DNA from: Ruegeria sp. ANG-R
GTDB lineage: Bacteria; Pseudomonadota; Alphaproteobacteria; Rhodobacterales; Rhodobacteraceae
DNA: 64,000 nt
Direction of reading: 5' to 3'
NCBI RefSeq assembly: GCF_000813985.1
Contig: NZ_JWLJ01000004.1
Span: forward strand, 1 to 64,000
Below the pieces are notes generated by a model. That model made no database searches. It saw nothing but the letters and a program-made list of their open reading frames with translations, and was not told the DNA's origin. Within the stretch, counting starts at the first letter, position 1; each line of letters begins with the position of its first letter. Positions 37,767 to 47,275 of this stretch are shown here, piece after piece. The translations under genes were made by a program, and so were the position numbers.

Positions 37767-39233
37767 ATGGGACAGTTCATTGTGCGGGGTGTGCCAGCCT
37801 CGGTTTTACAGGACAGTTGGTGGCTGGACACACCGGACAGAGATCAAAACAGAGCGGACGGCACAACAGGGCCGGGCAAGCATCACGCCGCTCTTGGCCT
37901 GGCCTTGCTGATCGCGCTGGCGGATATTCTGTTTCTTGATCATGCCCCCGGCGTCTCACTGGCGGTTTTCACGCTCGCGATTGCCGGGGTTGTGTGGGTA
38001 TTGCTGGGTCGTAGTGCGGGCCTTACGGGTCCTGCGATACTTGCGATACTGAGCGTTCTGCCGGTGGTGGAATATGTTCAGCCCCTGTCGGTGGCCTTCC
38101 TTCTTGGTGGGTCATCCGCTGCGTTGTGTTGGGCTGTATCGGGGCAACGGGAAGGTGCCCTGATGCGCCGGTTCCTGTTGCTGTTTCCGGTGTTGGCAAT
38201 CCGGGACGGGATCGAGGCCGCACGACATGGTCAATCCGTATCCTGGTCTGAGGGGGCCGCTCTGCGCGTTCTTCGGAACTGGAGTTTCCCGGTTGGAGGC
38301 GCATTGATACTGGCCGCTCTGATGGTTTCGGCCAACCCGGTCTTGTCCGAGTGGAGTGATCGGTTCTGGCATATTGATCTCAGGCTCGATCGGGCGTTGT
38401 TATGGCTTGGTACAGCGATCATGATCTGGCCCTTTCTTGCCGTCGCCGTACAACCGGAGCTGGTCGCCCCCCGATTTGGACCCGGACGGCAACACAAGCT
38501 ACCGGCTTTCGGGATAAATGCCCAATCTGTTGCCAACGCTCTGATCGTCTTCAACCTTCTGCTGGCGGTGCAAACTGCCATGGATATTGTCTTTCTCTGG
38601 GGAAATGCCGAGTTGCCCGAAGGCATGAGCTATGCCGAATACGCCCATCGAGGGGCCTATCCCCTGCTCGCCACGGCATTGCTTGCCGGTGCGTTTGCGC
38701 TGGTCGCGCGCCCCTATCTGGGCGAAAGGCAGGGACTGACACGGTGGATGATGCTGTGGCTGGCGCAGAACGTATTACTGGTGATTGCATCGCTGATGCG
38801 ACTATCGCTTTACGTTGAAACTTATGGTCTGACTTACCTGCGCGTCCGTGCCGCAATCTGGATGGTGCTGGTTGCGGTGGGGTTGTGCCTGACGGGGTGG
38901 CAGATCCTGCAGGGTAAATCGAACCGGTGGCTGCTGCTGCGATCTGCAACTCTGGGGATTGGTGTGCTCTATGCCTGCTGTTTCGTAAACTTTTCGGCTC
39001 TGATCGCCCGTTGGAATTTGGAGCACCCGGAACGGTTCGATGTTTATTACGCCTGTCAACTAAACCGGATGGCAGCGGCCGAGTTGAGCCGGGATAAAAA
39101 ACTGAATACTTGCGCAACACCTCCGGTCATCGACAATTGGAGGAATTGGGGCTTTCGCGCAGATCGGGTGATCCGTAATCTGGCCGCTGAACCTATGCGG
39201 GAGAAGGCCGATGAAAATCCTCGTCGTGGATGA
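37767..39233 (+). CDS. DUF4173 multi-pass membrane protein
   Basis: An integral membrane protein of 488 residues with about ten to twelve hydrophobic segments (for example LGLALLIALADILFL, AVFTLAIAGVVWVLLG, LALLWLGTAIMIWPFLAV). The stretch DIVFLWGNAELPEGMSYAEY and YAHRGAYPLLATALLAGAF is typical of DUF4173, a family of unknown function. The ATG at 37767 has GGAG eight bases upstream; the frame continues far upstream but over the tex gene. Its end overlaps the response regulator by 23 bp, so it forms an operon with the two-component pair and may be its target or a sensor helper. Confidence 0.85.
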   Translation: MGQFIVRGVPASVLQDSWWLDTPDRDQNRADGTTGPGKHHAALGLALLIALADILFLDHAPGVSLAVFTLAIAGVVWVLLGRSAGLTGPAILAILSVLPVVEYVQPLSVAFLLGGSSAALCWAVSGQREGALMRRFLLLFPVLAIRDGIEAARHGQSVSWSEGAALRVLRNWSFPVGGALILAALMVSANPVLSEWSDRFWHIDLRLDRALLWLGTAIMIWPFLAVAVQPELVAPRFGPGRQHKLPAFGINAQSVANALIVFNLLLAVQTAMDIVFLWGNAELPEGMSYAEYAHRGAYPLLATALLAGAFALVARPYLGERQGLTRWMMLWLAQNVLLVIASLMRLSLYVETYGLTYLRVRAAIWMVLVAVGLCLTGWQILQGKSNRWLLLRSATLGIGVLYACCFVNFSALIARWNLEHPERFDVYYACQLNRMAAAELSRDKKLNTCATPPVIDNWRNWGFRADRVIRNLAAEPMREKADENPRRG

Positions 39234-39888
39234 TGATCCGCGCCTGCGAGAGCTGGTCTCGATCACGTTGGAGCGCGCGGGCTACAAAACGATCACCGCC
39301 CGCGATGGTCAGATGGCGCTGACCCATGCGATCCGGGAAACTCCTGATCTCATCGTGCTGGATGTCGGCCTGCCCGAGCTGGACGGTCTCGAAGTCTGCC
39401 GCCGCCTCCGGGCACGCTCGGACGTTCCGATCCTGTTTCTGACCGCGCGCGACGATGAGATTGACCGGATTCTGGGCCTTGAGATGGGAGCAGATGACTA
39501 CGTCACCAAACCCTTCAGCCCACGAGAACTGGTGGCACGCATCAAAGCCATCCTTAAACGCAGCGCGGCCGGCAGCGCCGCTGCAGTCCTGCGGTATGGA
39601 CCGGTTGAGTTGGATATATCGGGTCATTCCGCACGGGTGGATGGGGCAACGCTTGCACTGACCGCAACCGAGTTGTCAATTTTGCATCGCCTGATGCAGA
39701 CACCCGAGGCGATCGTCTCGCGCCCGCAACTGATCGACGCTATTTACGGCGCAGGCAGCGCCGTCGCCGACCGAACGCTGGACAGCCACTTGCGAAACCT
39801 GAGGCGCAAACTGGGCGATCAGGGCTGGATCGGTGCCATCGAAACCGTGCACGGGATCGGATTGCGAATGGGGGCATGGGCAGGTTGA
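39211..39888 (+). CDS. Response regulator, OmpR/PhoB family
   Basis: A DNA-binding response regulator of 225 residues. The receiver has the acidic pair in LVVDDDP, phospho-acceptor D51 (IVLDVGLPELDG), the switch Thr (LFLTARD) and Lys (VTKPF). The C-terminal winged helix includes LDSHLRNLRRKLGD and ETVHGIGLRM. It overlaps the DUF4173 gene upstream and the sensor kinase downstream, so all three are co-translated. Target genes are unknown; autoregulation of the operon is likely but not shown. Confidence 0.94.
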   Translation: MKILVVDDDPRLRELVSITLERAGYKTITARDGQMALTHAIRETPDLIVLDVGLPELDGLEVCRRLRARSDVPILFLTARDDEIDRILGLEMGADDYVTKPFSPRELVARIKAILKRSAAGSAAAVLRYGPVELDISGHSARVDGATLALTATELSILHRLMQTPEAIVSRPQLIDAIYGAGSAVADRTLDSHLRNLRRKLGDQGWIGAIETVHGIGLRMGAWAG

Positions 39889-40841
39889 GACGCAAGTGGC
39901 GCCCCTCGCTGGGTTTTGTTCTTGGCGGTGGGCTGGCGGGAACGCTTGCCCTGTCGTTGCTGGGCTTGATCGCGCTGCGTTATCTTGGACCCGAGATTGG
40001 GTTTCGAAATGCTGCGGGCCTGCTGGCGATCATGATCGGGTGCGCAACCGGCCTGCTTGGGTACCTTCTGGTTCGGCTGTTGCTTCGTCCGATATCGGCG
40101 TTGGCAGCATATTCCGGCGCCATAGAGCAAGGACAACATGCCAACCCACCCGAACACTATGGAACGCAAGAGCTGTCGCGCCTCGCGGGTTCGGTGCTGG
40201 GTATGGCTGATACCCTGCAACGGCGCGAGGCTTCGATCCGCGTCTTTGCAGATCATGTGACGCATGAGTTGAAAACACCGGTCACAGCGATCCGTGCCGC
40301 AGGGGAATTGCTTGCGGAAGCTGACGACTTCTCGGATCAGGATCGCGCCTTGCTGCAACAAATACTGGGCGCGAGCGGCCAGATGCAACAACAGCTCAGC
40401 GCTCTCAACGACGTTGCGGCGGCACGGGTGCTGGAACATCACGGGGCGACGACGCTAGACGATCTTGCTGATGAGATGCGCGCATCGTTCCCCAAACTGA
40501 CTCTCAACATTGATGGGGCCGATCAGAACCTGCCCCTTGCGGCCTCTGGCCTGAGAGTCGTTCTGCAGCAGCTTCTGGATAATGCGGGCCGCCACGGGGC
40601 AGGGCGGGTAAGCCTGTCGGCGAAACCGGGGCAATTGGTTGTGCAGGACGATGGGTCTGGCATATCCGATGGCAACCGGGGTCGAATTTTCGATCCGTTC
40701 TTCACCACGGCCCGCGAGCAGGGAGGTACCGGTATGGGCCTGACCATCGCCGCCAACCTTTTGGGCGCTCATGGCGGGCAGATTTCGCTGAAACCTTCCG
40801 AAACCGGAACACGGTTTGATATTGTATTTCCAAAGGGTTGA
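39876..40841 (+). CDS. Two-component sensor histidine kinase
   Basis: An inner-membrane histidine kinase of 321 residues. Two hydrophobic segments (17-36 and 46-70) enclose only a few periplasmic residues, followed by a HAMP-like linker (LLRPISALAAYSGAIEQ), the phosphorylation site H130 in FADHVTHELKTPVTAI, and the ATPase lobe with QQLLDNAGRHGAG (N box), DDGSGI (G1) and GGTGMGLTIA (G2). The very small outside region suggests it senses inside the membrane or through a partner, possibly the DUF4173 protein in the same operon. Starts 13 bp inside the regulator gene. Confidence 0.93.
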   Translation: MGRLRRKWRPSLGFVLGGGLAGTLALSLLGLIALRYLGPEIGFRNAAGLLAIMIGCATGLLGYLLVRLLLRPISALAAYSGAIEQGQHANPPEHYGTQELSRLAGSVLGMADTLQRREASIRVFADHVTHELKTPVTAIRAAGELLAEADDFSDQDRALLQQILGASGQMQQQLSALNDVAAARVLEHHGATTLDDLADEMRASFPKLTLNIDGADQNLPLAASGLRVVLQQLLDNAGRHGAGRVSLSAKPGQLVVQDDGSGISDGNRGRIFDPFFTTAREQGGTGMGLTIAANLLGAHGGQISLKPSETGTRFDIVFPKG

Positions 40842-40916
40842 GCAGCGTCTTTAACTTGTAGAACACTACGAGAAACACTACCTTTAGATGAGTTTGCCCA
40901 ACTCACAGGAGTGTAG

Positions 40917-42047
40917 ATGAAGGTTCGCATAGCCGCTTTGCTGACAATATGTGCTGCCGCGTTAATTTGGTTCATCGAACCACTCAAATCCAGGGATATT
41001 GAGAGTGTTTGTATCAACAAAACTGGCAGTTTAGCAGACGTGGTTGCCTCATGCACCGCCATGCTCGAGGATGGCGATCAACCTGCGGAACATGTTTATC
41101 TGTATTATACACGGCGCGCAGAGGCTCATTTTTGCTTGGGTGAGTACAGCCGTGCGATTGACGACGCCGACAAGGCTTCGGAGTATGCCCCTTTCAACGT
41201 TCGGACATTGGTCTGGCGCGCGTATGCAGCAAACGCATTAGATGATCGCGCGACGTCTGATGGGGATTTTGAGCGCGCGTTGCAGATTGGCAACCGGGAT
41301 GCGTATGTCCTTTACAACAGGGCTAAGCTGCATGGCCAACGTGGTGAGACCGAGGCAGCAATGATTGACTACGAAGCCGCACTGCAGCTTGCACCAGATC
41401 ATCAGGACGCAATGAAGGGTCTGATAAATCTGCATCTTGGTGAAGGCGATCACGATGAAGTTCAAAGGTTGTTGGATCAGTCGCGCCTGACATGGCCCAA
41501 GAATGAGTGGGTTTACACCAATCAAATAATCCATGACCTTCAATTTTCGGGTGATATGGAACGCGCGCTGACCGCAGCTGAAACCTATGAGAAGTTGTTT
41601 CCCGACTCGGCAGATGGTGCGTTCTATCTGGCCCTCGTGAACTTTCGACTTGGCCGGGATGACCGAGGGATTGCATATGTCGAAAGGTACCTTGATCTTT
41701 CGGACAAAGAAGAAACGACATTTCTTGGCTACGCCAAAGGGATATACAATAGAGCTCTTAGCTGGATTGTTTTGAGACAAGACTCAAGATGGGTGCAGCG
41801 CGTTCTCTTCTATGCGGGTATCGGGAAAACTGATCTCGCCAAAAATGAGATCAACGTTTTTTTGGACAGTACAGGCGCAAATGGAAGGAAAATTCTCATT
41901 GGTTTGATCGAAAAGGAAGGGATCACGATCACGCAAGAGGCGCGCAGAGGTTTGCCAGAGCATCTGGAAAGAGCGATAGAATCTTATGTTCTGCATAAAC
42001 AGGAGGAAATTGGATTAAGCCACTATGTCTCGCCGGCGACACCGTAA
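40917..42047 (+). CDS. Membrane-anchored TPR-repeat protein
   Basis: A protein of 376 residues with one N-terminal hydrophobic segment (about 5-20, AALLTICAAALIWFI), most likely an uncleaved anchor with the rest in the periplasm. Residues about 60-240 carry several tetratricopeptide-type repeats (YYTRRAEAHFCLGEYSRAID, VLYNRAKLHGQRGETEAAMI, ALQLAPDHQDAM). Such repeats hold protein partners. AGGAG precedes the ATG by seven bases. The gene stands between the two-component operon and isocitrate dehydrogenase, with its own spacers, and its partner is not known. Confidence 0.8.
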   Translation: MKVRIAALLTICAAALIWFIEPLKSRDIESVCINKTGSLADVVASCTAMLEDGDQPAEHVYLYYTRRAEAHFCLGEYSRAIDDADKASEYAPFNVRTLVWRAYAANALDDRATSDGDFERALQIGNRDAYVLYNRAKLHGQRGETEAAMIDYEAALQLAPDHQDAMKGLINLHLGEGDHDEVQRLLDQSRLTWPKNEWVYTNQIIHDLQFSGDMERALTAAETYEKLFPDSADGAFYLALVNFRLGRDDRGIAYVERYLDLSDKEETTFLGYAKGIYNRALSWIVLRQDSRWVQRVLFYAGIGKTDLAKNEINVFLDSTGANGRKILIGLIEKEGITITQEARRGLPEHLERAIESYVLHKQEEIGLSHYVSPATP

Positions 42048-42239
42048 GCACAGCACCCCCGTGTCAATTTGCGCCGCTCAATACGATTGATCCCAAGCCA
42101 ATCCTCATTTAAGGGAGGCCCTGTCAAATCAGAGTCACCCGTGGGGCCATCGTGTCCCCTTACGGCTCGGTGCCGAAATCACAGCGGCACATACTCTTGG
42201 ATCGCACGCCCCTGAAAGGCTTAAAAAAGGTAAGGGAAT

Positions 42240-44453
42240 ATGGCAGAAAAATCGAACTTCGACATATTGTATACCATTGTAGACGAAGCGCCTGAACTGG
42301 CGAGCGCCTCGTTCCTGCCCATCATTCGCAAGTTTGCGTCAGCCGCTGGCGTCAGTGTCGGAACCAAGGATATTTCGCTGGCCGGACGTATCATTGCGAC
42401 CTTCCCCGAGAACCTGACGGACGAACAGCGCATCACCGATGATCTGGCCGCGTTGGGTGAGCTTGTGAAGACACCGGATGCAAATGTCATCAAACTGCCC
42501 AACATCTCAGCCTCGGTGCCGCAATTGTTGGCAGCTATCGAAGAGCTGCAATCGCAAGGCTATGATATTCCCAACTACCCCGAAGAGCCTTCGACCGACG
42601 AAGAAAAGGCGATCCGGGCGCGTTATGACGCCATCAAGGGCTCGGCCGTGAACCCGGTTCTGCGCGAGGGTAACAGTGATCGTCGCGCCGCTCGGGCCGT
42701 GAAGAACTATGCACAGAAGAACCCGCATTCGATGGGTGAGTGGAGCGCCGACAGCAAAACCAAAGTGTCATCAATGTCGGGCAAAGACTTCTACGCCAAC
42801 GAGAAATCGGCGACGATCACCGCTTCTCAGGCCGGCGATGCCAAGATCGAATTTGTCGGGAAAGATGGCAGTGTCACCGTTCTGAAAGACGGTTGGGCAC
42901 TGGAAGAAGGCACTGTCGCGGACGCGACTTTCATGTCGGTCAAAGCTTTGTCGTCCTTCCTGGCGAGCGCAATTGAAGACACCAAAAAAGACGGCACCAT
43001 GTTCTCGCTGCACCTGAAGGCCACGATGATGAAGGTCAGTGACCCGATTATCTTTGGCTATGCGGTCAGAGCCTGGCTGGCCCCGGTTTTTGAGAAATTC
43101 GGGGCGGAACTGGATGCACTGGGTGTGAACCCTAATTCGGGTCTGGGCGATCTGCTCGATCGGGTTCAGGGCAATGCAGACATCATGGCGGCAATTGATG
43201 TAATCAAAGGCGACCGCCCTTCAATGTACATGGTGGATTCGGATCGCGGTATAACCAACCTGCACGTCCCGTCGGATGTGATCATCGACGCCTCGATGCC
43301 TGCAGTGATCCGCGCGGGTGGCAAGGGTTGGGATGAAACAGGCGCTAAAGGCGACGCCAACTGTGTCATCCCCGACCGTAGCTATGCAACTGTTTATGAT
43401 GAGGCGATCAACTTCTTCAAAGCCAATGGCGCATTGAACCCGGCAACCGCCGGTGCCGTTGAGAATGTTGGTCTGATGGCTCAGAAGGCCGAGGAATACG
43501 GCTCGCACCCGACCACGTTCCAGGCGCCGGCAGATGGCACAATTCGCATCGTATTGGCCAACGGCGACGTGCTGCATTCACATGAGGTCGAGGCAGGTGA
43601 TATCTGGCGTGCTTGCACAGTCAAAAAGGCTCCTATTGAGAACTGGATTCAATTGGCAATGGACCGTCAGCGCCTGACCGGTTCTGAAGCCATCTTCTGG
43701 CTGGATGCAAACCGCGCCCATGACGCCGAACTGATCAAATATGTCAAACCGGCGCTTGAGGCTGCGGGTGTGGCCGACAAGTTCATGATCATGGCGCCCC
43801 GCGAAGCGACCCGCCAATCGCTGGAGACCATCACGGCAGGCAAAAACAGCATCGCCATCACCGGCAACGTATTGCGGGATTATCTGACCGACCTATTCCC
43901 GATTCTCGAATTGGGCACTTCGGCCAAGATGCTTTCGATCGTCAAACTGATGAATGGCGGCGGGCTGTTTGAGACCGGCGCGGGCGGTTCGGCCCCGAAA
44001 CACGTGCAGCAACTGGTTGAAGAGAACCACTTGCGTTGGGATTCGATGGGTGAGTTCTGTGCGCTGGGTGAGTCGCTGAACTTCCTGGCCGACAGTAAGG
44101 GCAATGCCAAAGCCGGCGTGCTTGGATCTGCCGCCGAGGCTGCGACGCAGGGCATCCTGGACAACAACAAGTCGCCCAGCCGCAAGGTTGGCCAGCCGGA
44201 TAACCGCGATAGCCACTACTGGTTCGCACGCTACTGGGCCGAGGCATTGGCCGCGCAATCTGACGATGCCGATCTTGCTGCGGAGTTTGCACCACTCGCA
44301 AAAGAATTGGCGGACAAGGAAGAGCAGATACTGTCGGAACTGGCGGCAGCCCAGGGCACCCCAGCCGATCTGGGTGGCTATTACCACGCTGACCCGGCCA
44401 AAGCGGCGGCAGTGATGCGCCCCAGTGCCACGCTGAACGCGATTATCGGATAG
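42240..44453 (+). CDS. icd: Isocitrate dehydrogenase, NADP-dependent, monomeric type
   Basis: A TCA-cycle enzyme of 737 residues that oxidises isocitrate to 2-oxoglutarate and CO2 with NADP. The size and segments such as [38 protein letters not shown], and [20 protein letters not shown] sequence are those of the monomeric (about 80 kDa) IDH, which is unrelated in length to the dimeric Icd of Escherichia coli. A ribosome site (AAGGG) lies close before the ATG. A strong hairpin terminator follows at 44485. Single-gene unit. Confidence 0.96.
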   Translation: MAEKSNFDILYTIVDEAPELASASFLPIIRKFASAAGVSVGTKDISLAGRIIATFPENLTDEQRITDDLAALGELVKTPDANVIKLPNISASVPQLLAAIEELQSQGYDIPNYPEEPSTDEEKAIRARYDAIKGSAVNPVLREGNSDRRAARAVKNYAQKNPHSMGEWSADSKTKVSSMSGKDFYANEKSATITASQAGDAKIEFVGKDGSVTVLKDGWALEEGTVADATFMSVKALSSFLASAIEDTKKDGTMFSLHLKATMMKVSDPIIFGYAVRAWLAPVFEKFGAELDALGVNPNSGLGDLLDRVQGNADIMAAIDVIKGDRPSMYMVDSDRGITNLHVPSDVIIDASMPAVIRAGGKGWDETGAKGDANCVIPDRSYATVYDEAINFFKANGALNPATAGAVENVGLMAQKAEEYGSHPTTFQAPADGTIRIVLANGDVLHSHEVEAGDIWRACTVKKAPIENWIQLAMDRQRLTGSEAIFWLDANRAHDAELIKYVKPALEAAGVADKFMIMAPREATRQSLETITAGKNSIAITGNVLRDYLTDLFPILELGTSAKMLSIVKLMNGGGLFETGAGGSAPKHVQQLVEENHLRWDSMGEFCALGESLNFLADSKGNAKAGVLGSAAEAATQGILDNNKSPSRKVGQPDNRDSHYWFARYWAEALAAQSDDADLAAEFAPLAKELADKEEQILSELAAAQGTPADLGGYYHADPAKAAAVMRPSATLNAIIG

Positions 44454-44484
44454 GCAGCGGGCCCGGCAACGCGCCTGAAAAAGG

Positions 44485-44512
44485 AAACCGGCCTTCGCGG
44501 GCCGGTTTTTTT
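44485..44512 (+). terminator. Rho-independent terminator of icd
   Basis: AAACCGGCC, six loop bases (TTCGCG) and GGCCGGTTT form a nine-pair stem followed by a T-run, about 30 bp after the icd stop. A textbook intrinsic terminator. Confidence 0.9.
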
Positions 44513-44782
44513 GTGCTGTGAACAAGAAAAGGGCCGACCCCCATAGCCAGCCCCTTTCTGAGTGAGTGGTGGGGCTTTCGCCTCACCGGTGTAGTTAAGT
44601 CAACTCTACGCTTATTGCGCATCCTGAATATTGGGGGATTCCCGTAGTCGAGCGGTTTTTTAGCACTGGGGGTGATTTTGTGGCTATATGTATGCGCTAT
44701 AGGCGTCGATACATGGCCTTGTCTAAACGTCCAACCACATTCTCCGGCTCAGTAGTTTTGGGATTGAAAGCCCCAGCCGATC
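44513..44782. other. Intergenic region between two facing terminators
   Basis: About 270 bases between the icd terminator and the terminator of the minus-strand cluster. It contains a short hairpin near 44566-44586 (GGTGGGGC, TTTC, GCCTCACC) and a G-rich stretch, but no open frame with a ribosome site. I see no gene. Confidence 0.5.
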
Positions 44783-44812
44783 AAAAAAAGGGCCGATCCT
44801 GAGACCGGCCCC
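44783..44812 (-). terminator. Rho-independent terminator at the end of the dynamin/kinase cluster
   Basis: On the minus strand GGGCCGGTC, four bases and GATCGGCCC form a stem with one mismatch followed by seven T residues. It lies about 27 bp beyond the stop of the last LysM/solute-binding gene and marks the end of the long minus-strand gene run. Confidence 0.88.
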
Positions 44813-44838
44813 AAAGAATGGTCATATCGACCGAGGGA

Positions 44839-45945
44839 TTAGTTGGATGCTGCGTTCAGCTTTTCATTTTGTTCACGCAGCGTGTCCGAGATAATCGCGT
44901 ACCATTCACCCGATTCACGCATTTCGATCAAACCCTTGTTGATCATCGCGATGTATTCGCGCGCGAACGGGTTGGTGCGGTGTGCAAGGAAGCTCATCGA
45001 CGACAGAGTCGAGACATATGGGTTCTCAACGATGTCGGCCGAGGTCAAACCCATATCTTTCATCGTCGATGCGAACAGATCAACTTCGAATGCGGCCACA
45101 TCTGCTGTGCCGGTCAGCACCGCGTCAAGGCATTCGCGGGCCGAGTTCGGCTGGACTACGGTTGTGTTGTTGTGGTTCAGACCTTGCTCTTCCAGAACCA
45201 CCATGCTCCAGCCTGCCATACGGCAAATCGTCGAACCTTCGAGGTCCGAGAAATCCGTCGCGTTGGCATATTCGCTTTCGGGCAGGGTGAAGAAACCGCC
45301 GACGATATCATAAACCGGAACCGAAGCGACAAATTGCGTGCAGCGGGCTTCGGTGGCCTCAGACCACTCGTACGAGCGGTTGGTACAATCGGGCACGGTC
45401 CAGGCGATCGAGACATCAAATGCGCCAAGGGGCAGAAGCGTGTCCAGATGCGAGCTCCAGTCGTCCACAAAGCTGACCGAGAAGTCGCGGTTGTTACCAG
45501 CCCGCTGCAGGCTGGTGGTTGCCAGACGGGTCATGATACCGCCACCGTTCAGCGACTCGGTGGTGAACGGCTCCCATCCGTTACCTGCGACCAGTTTAAT
45601 CGGCGGTGCATAAACATTCGAGCGCTTGACGCTTGCCGCACGCTTTTCTTCCGCTGCGATCAGTTCCTGCGCGCTTTGACCGTTTGGCAGGCTGCCATCC
45701 TCACAGGGCAGGGCCAGCACCAGACCGGCGGCAAGCGAGCCGGGGTTGGTGATCGCGTTCCGGTTGGCGTTGAAGATCGGCTGGTAGTTCGAGGTGCCGT
45801 ATGCCGCGATGGCGATGGTCGCCAGCGTATCGCCATCCTGAACGGTATAGTTGGTGCAGGCCTCTTGCGCCGCGGCGGCGCTTGCGCTCAGGGCGGTGAT
45901 GGCTGACGCCGACAGTACTGCCTTCTTCAGTTTCTTGTTAATCAT
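44839..45945 (-). CDS. LysM domain fused to a periplasmic solute-binding domain, copy 2
   Basis: A secreted protein of 368 residues. A signal peptide (about 1-27, ending AAAAQ) is followed by a LysM domain (YTVQDGDTLATIAIAAYGTS, IFNANRNAI) that normally binds peptidoglycan, a short linker, and from about residue 110 a family-3 solute-binding fold (KLVAGNGWEPFT, FVDDWSSHLDTLLPLGAFDV, GSTICRMAGWSM). It is a paralogue of the neighbour at 45990. No permease or ATPase is near, so it is more likely a sensor or scaffold than an importer part. The ATG at 45945 has GGAGG eight bases before it, better than the GTG at 45951. Last gene of the cluster. Confidence 0.85.
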   Translation of the reverse strand: MINKKLKKAVLSASAITALSASAAAAQEACTNYTVQDGDTLATIAIAAYGTSNYQPIFNANRNAITNPGSLAAGLVLALPCEDGSLPNGQSAQELIAAEEKRAASVKRSNVYAPPIKLVAGNGWEPFTTESLNGGGIMTRLATTSLQRAGNNRDFSVSFVDDWSSHLDTLLPLGAFDVSIAWTVPDCTNRSYEWSEATEARCTQFVASVPVYDIVGGFFTLPESEYANATDFSDLEGSTICRMAGWSMVVLEEQGLNHNNTTVVQPNSARECLDAVLTGTADVAAFEVDLFASTMKDMGLTSADIVENPYVSTLSSMSFLAHRTNPFAREYIAMINKGLIEMRESGEWYAIISDTLREQNEKLNAASN

Positions 45946-45989
45946 GTCCACTTCCTCCAGACTTAATTTTAGTCAGGCCAATTGGGGCC

Positions 45990-47252
45990 TTAGCCATTTT
46001 CCATTTGATAACGCAGAGCGGTCGACACGATGTCACGCCACTCGCCCGATTGCTGCATGATCGCCAGACCCTGGTTGAGCGTCTCAAGGATCGCTTCCCC
46101 ATCCGGATTATCTTTGTGGGTCATGACGTTAAGCGACTTGATTGCCGCCAGGTTGGGGTTCTCGATGATCTGATGTTCATATCCGAGACGCTCGATCGCC
46201 TCGACAGCCAGGTGGGCCTCGATGGCAACGATGTCGGCAGAGCCATCCATGACCGCATGAAAGCAGTCATCCGGCGAAACCGGGCGCATCAGGGTAATTG
46301 CAGGCTCGTAAAGTCCGACCGCATCCATATGCGACAGTGACCACCCTTCGGGCCGGCAAATCGTTGTGCCCGCGAAATCCGAGTAGGTCAGCGTCTGTTC
46401 GTATCCGGACCCGCTTTTTGCAAAGAATGTGTCCACAACTTCGTAGAACGGGTTCGAGAAGTTATAGGTTTCGCAACGTGCCCGGTCCTTTTCGGACAGG
46501 GCCTCGGCGGCTTCGCAATTGGGACGTGACCATGGGAATGTGGCATCAAAGGCCAGGGTCGGCATCAGCAAATCCAGATGCGAAGACCAGTCGTTGACGA
46601 ACTGGATCTTGTAGGACTGCTCGGGCGCGGCCCGCAGCATCGCGGTTTCGACAAGATTGGTGTAGAGCCCGCGATTTGGCAGCGCTTCGTCGGTAAACGG
46701 GGCGTAGTCACCACCCGTGATCAGCAAGATCTGGCGGTCCCGAATTTCAGGGCGTTCGCCGCCATCCGCATTGCGGATCAATGCAGCCCCTTCGGCACGT
46801 GCGGCTTCGATTTCTTTCTCGGCCTCTGCTCTGGCTGCGATCACCGCATCCTCGCTGGCCTTTTTGGCTTCGGCTTCTGCAGCAGCGACGCGCGCTTCGG
46901 CCTCGGCGATGGCCTTTTCGGCACGTTCTTCGGCGGCTTTGACCAGTTCAGATGCCATTTCAGCAGCCATACGGCCGGCTTCTGTGTCCGGCAGCTGCGC
47001 AGTCCGCCCGACATCTTCCAAGCAGGGGAAAGTCAGAACATCACCGACGCGGATGATGTTGGGGTTCGATCCGATAGTATCCCGGTTTGCATCATAGATG
47101 ATCCGGTAATCTTCGGTCGCGTAGACCGCAATTGCCAGTTCCCGCAGGCTGTCGCCACGCTGGATTTCATAGGTAGAACAGGCCTCTTGCGCCGAGGCCG
47201 CCCCTGTTGCGGCCGCAAGAGCGAGGCTGGATATGATAAGATGGTTTCTCAT
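45990..47252 (-). CDS. LysM domain, coiled coil and periplasmic solute-binding domain, copy 1
   Basis: A secreted protein of 420 residues. Signal peptide (about 1-22, ASAQ), LysM domain (YEIQRGDSLRELAIAVYATE, IYDANRDTI), then an alanine/glutamate-rich coiled coil of about 60 residues (AEERAEKAIAEAEARVAAAE) that copy 2 lacks, and a family-3 solute-binding fold (LLITGGDYAPFTDEALPN, FVNDWSSHLDLLMPTLAFDA, GTTICRPEGWSL). The coiled coil could space the sensor from the cell wall or drive oligomers. It follows the PP2C gene by 24 bp. The ATG at 47252 is chosen over an upstream GTG. Ligand unknown. Confidence 0.85.
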   Translation of the reverse strand: MRNHLIISSLALAAATGAASAQEACSTYEIQRGDSLRELAIAVYATEDYRIIYDANRDTIGSNPNIIRVGDVLTFPCLEDVGRTAQLPDTEAGRMAAEMASELVKAAEERAEKAIAEAEARVAAAEAEAKKASEDAVIAARAEAEKEIEAARAEGAALIRNADGGERPEIRDRQILLITGGDYAPFTDEALPNRGLYTNLVETAMLRAAPEQSYKIQFVNDWSSHLDLLMPTLAFDATFPWSRPNCEAAEALSEKDRARCETYNFSNPFYEVVDTFFAKSGSGYEQTLTYSDFAGTTICRPEGWSLSHMDAVGLYEPAITLMRPVSPDDCFHAVMDGSADIVAIEAHLAVEAIERLGYEHQIIENPNLAAIKSLNVMTHKDNPDGEAILETLNQGLAIMQQSGEWRDIVSTALRYQMENG

Positions 47253-47275
47253 TTGGTCCTGTTTCACTGCCTTGT

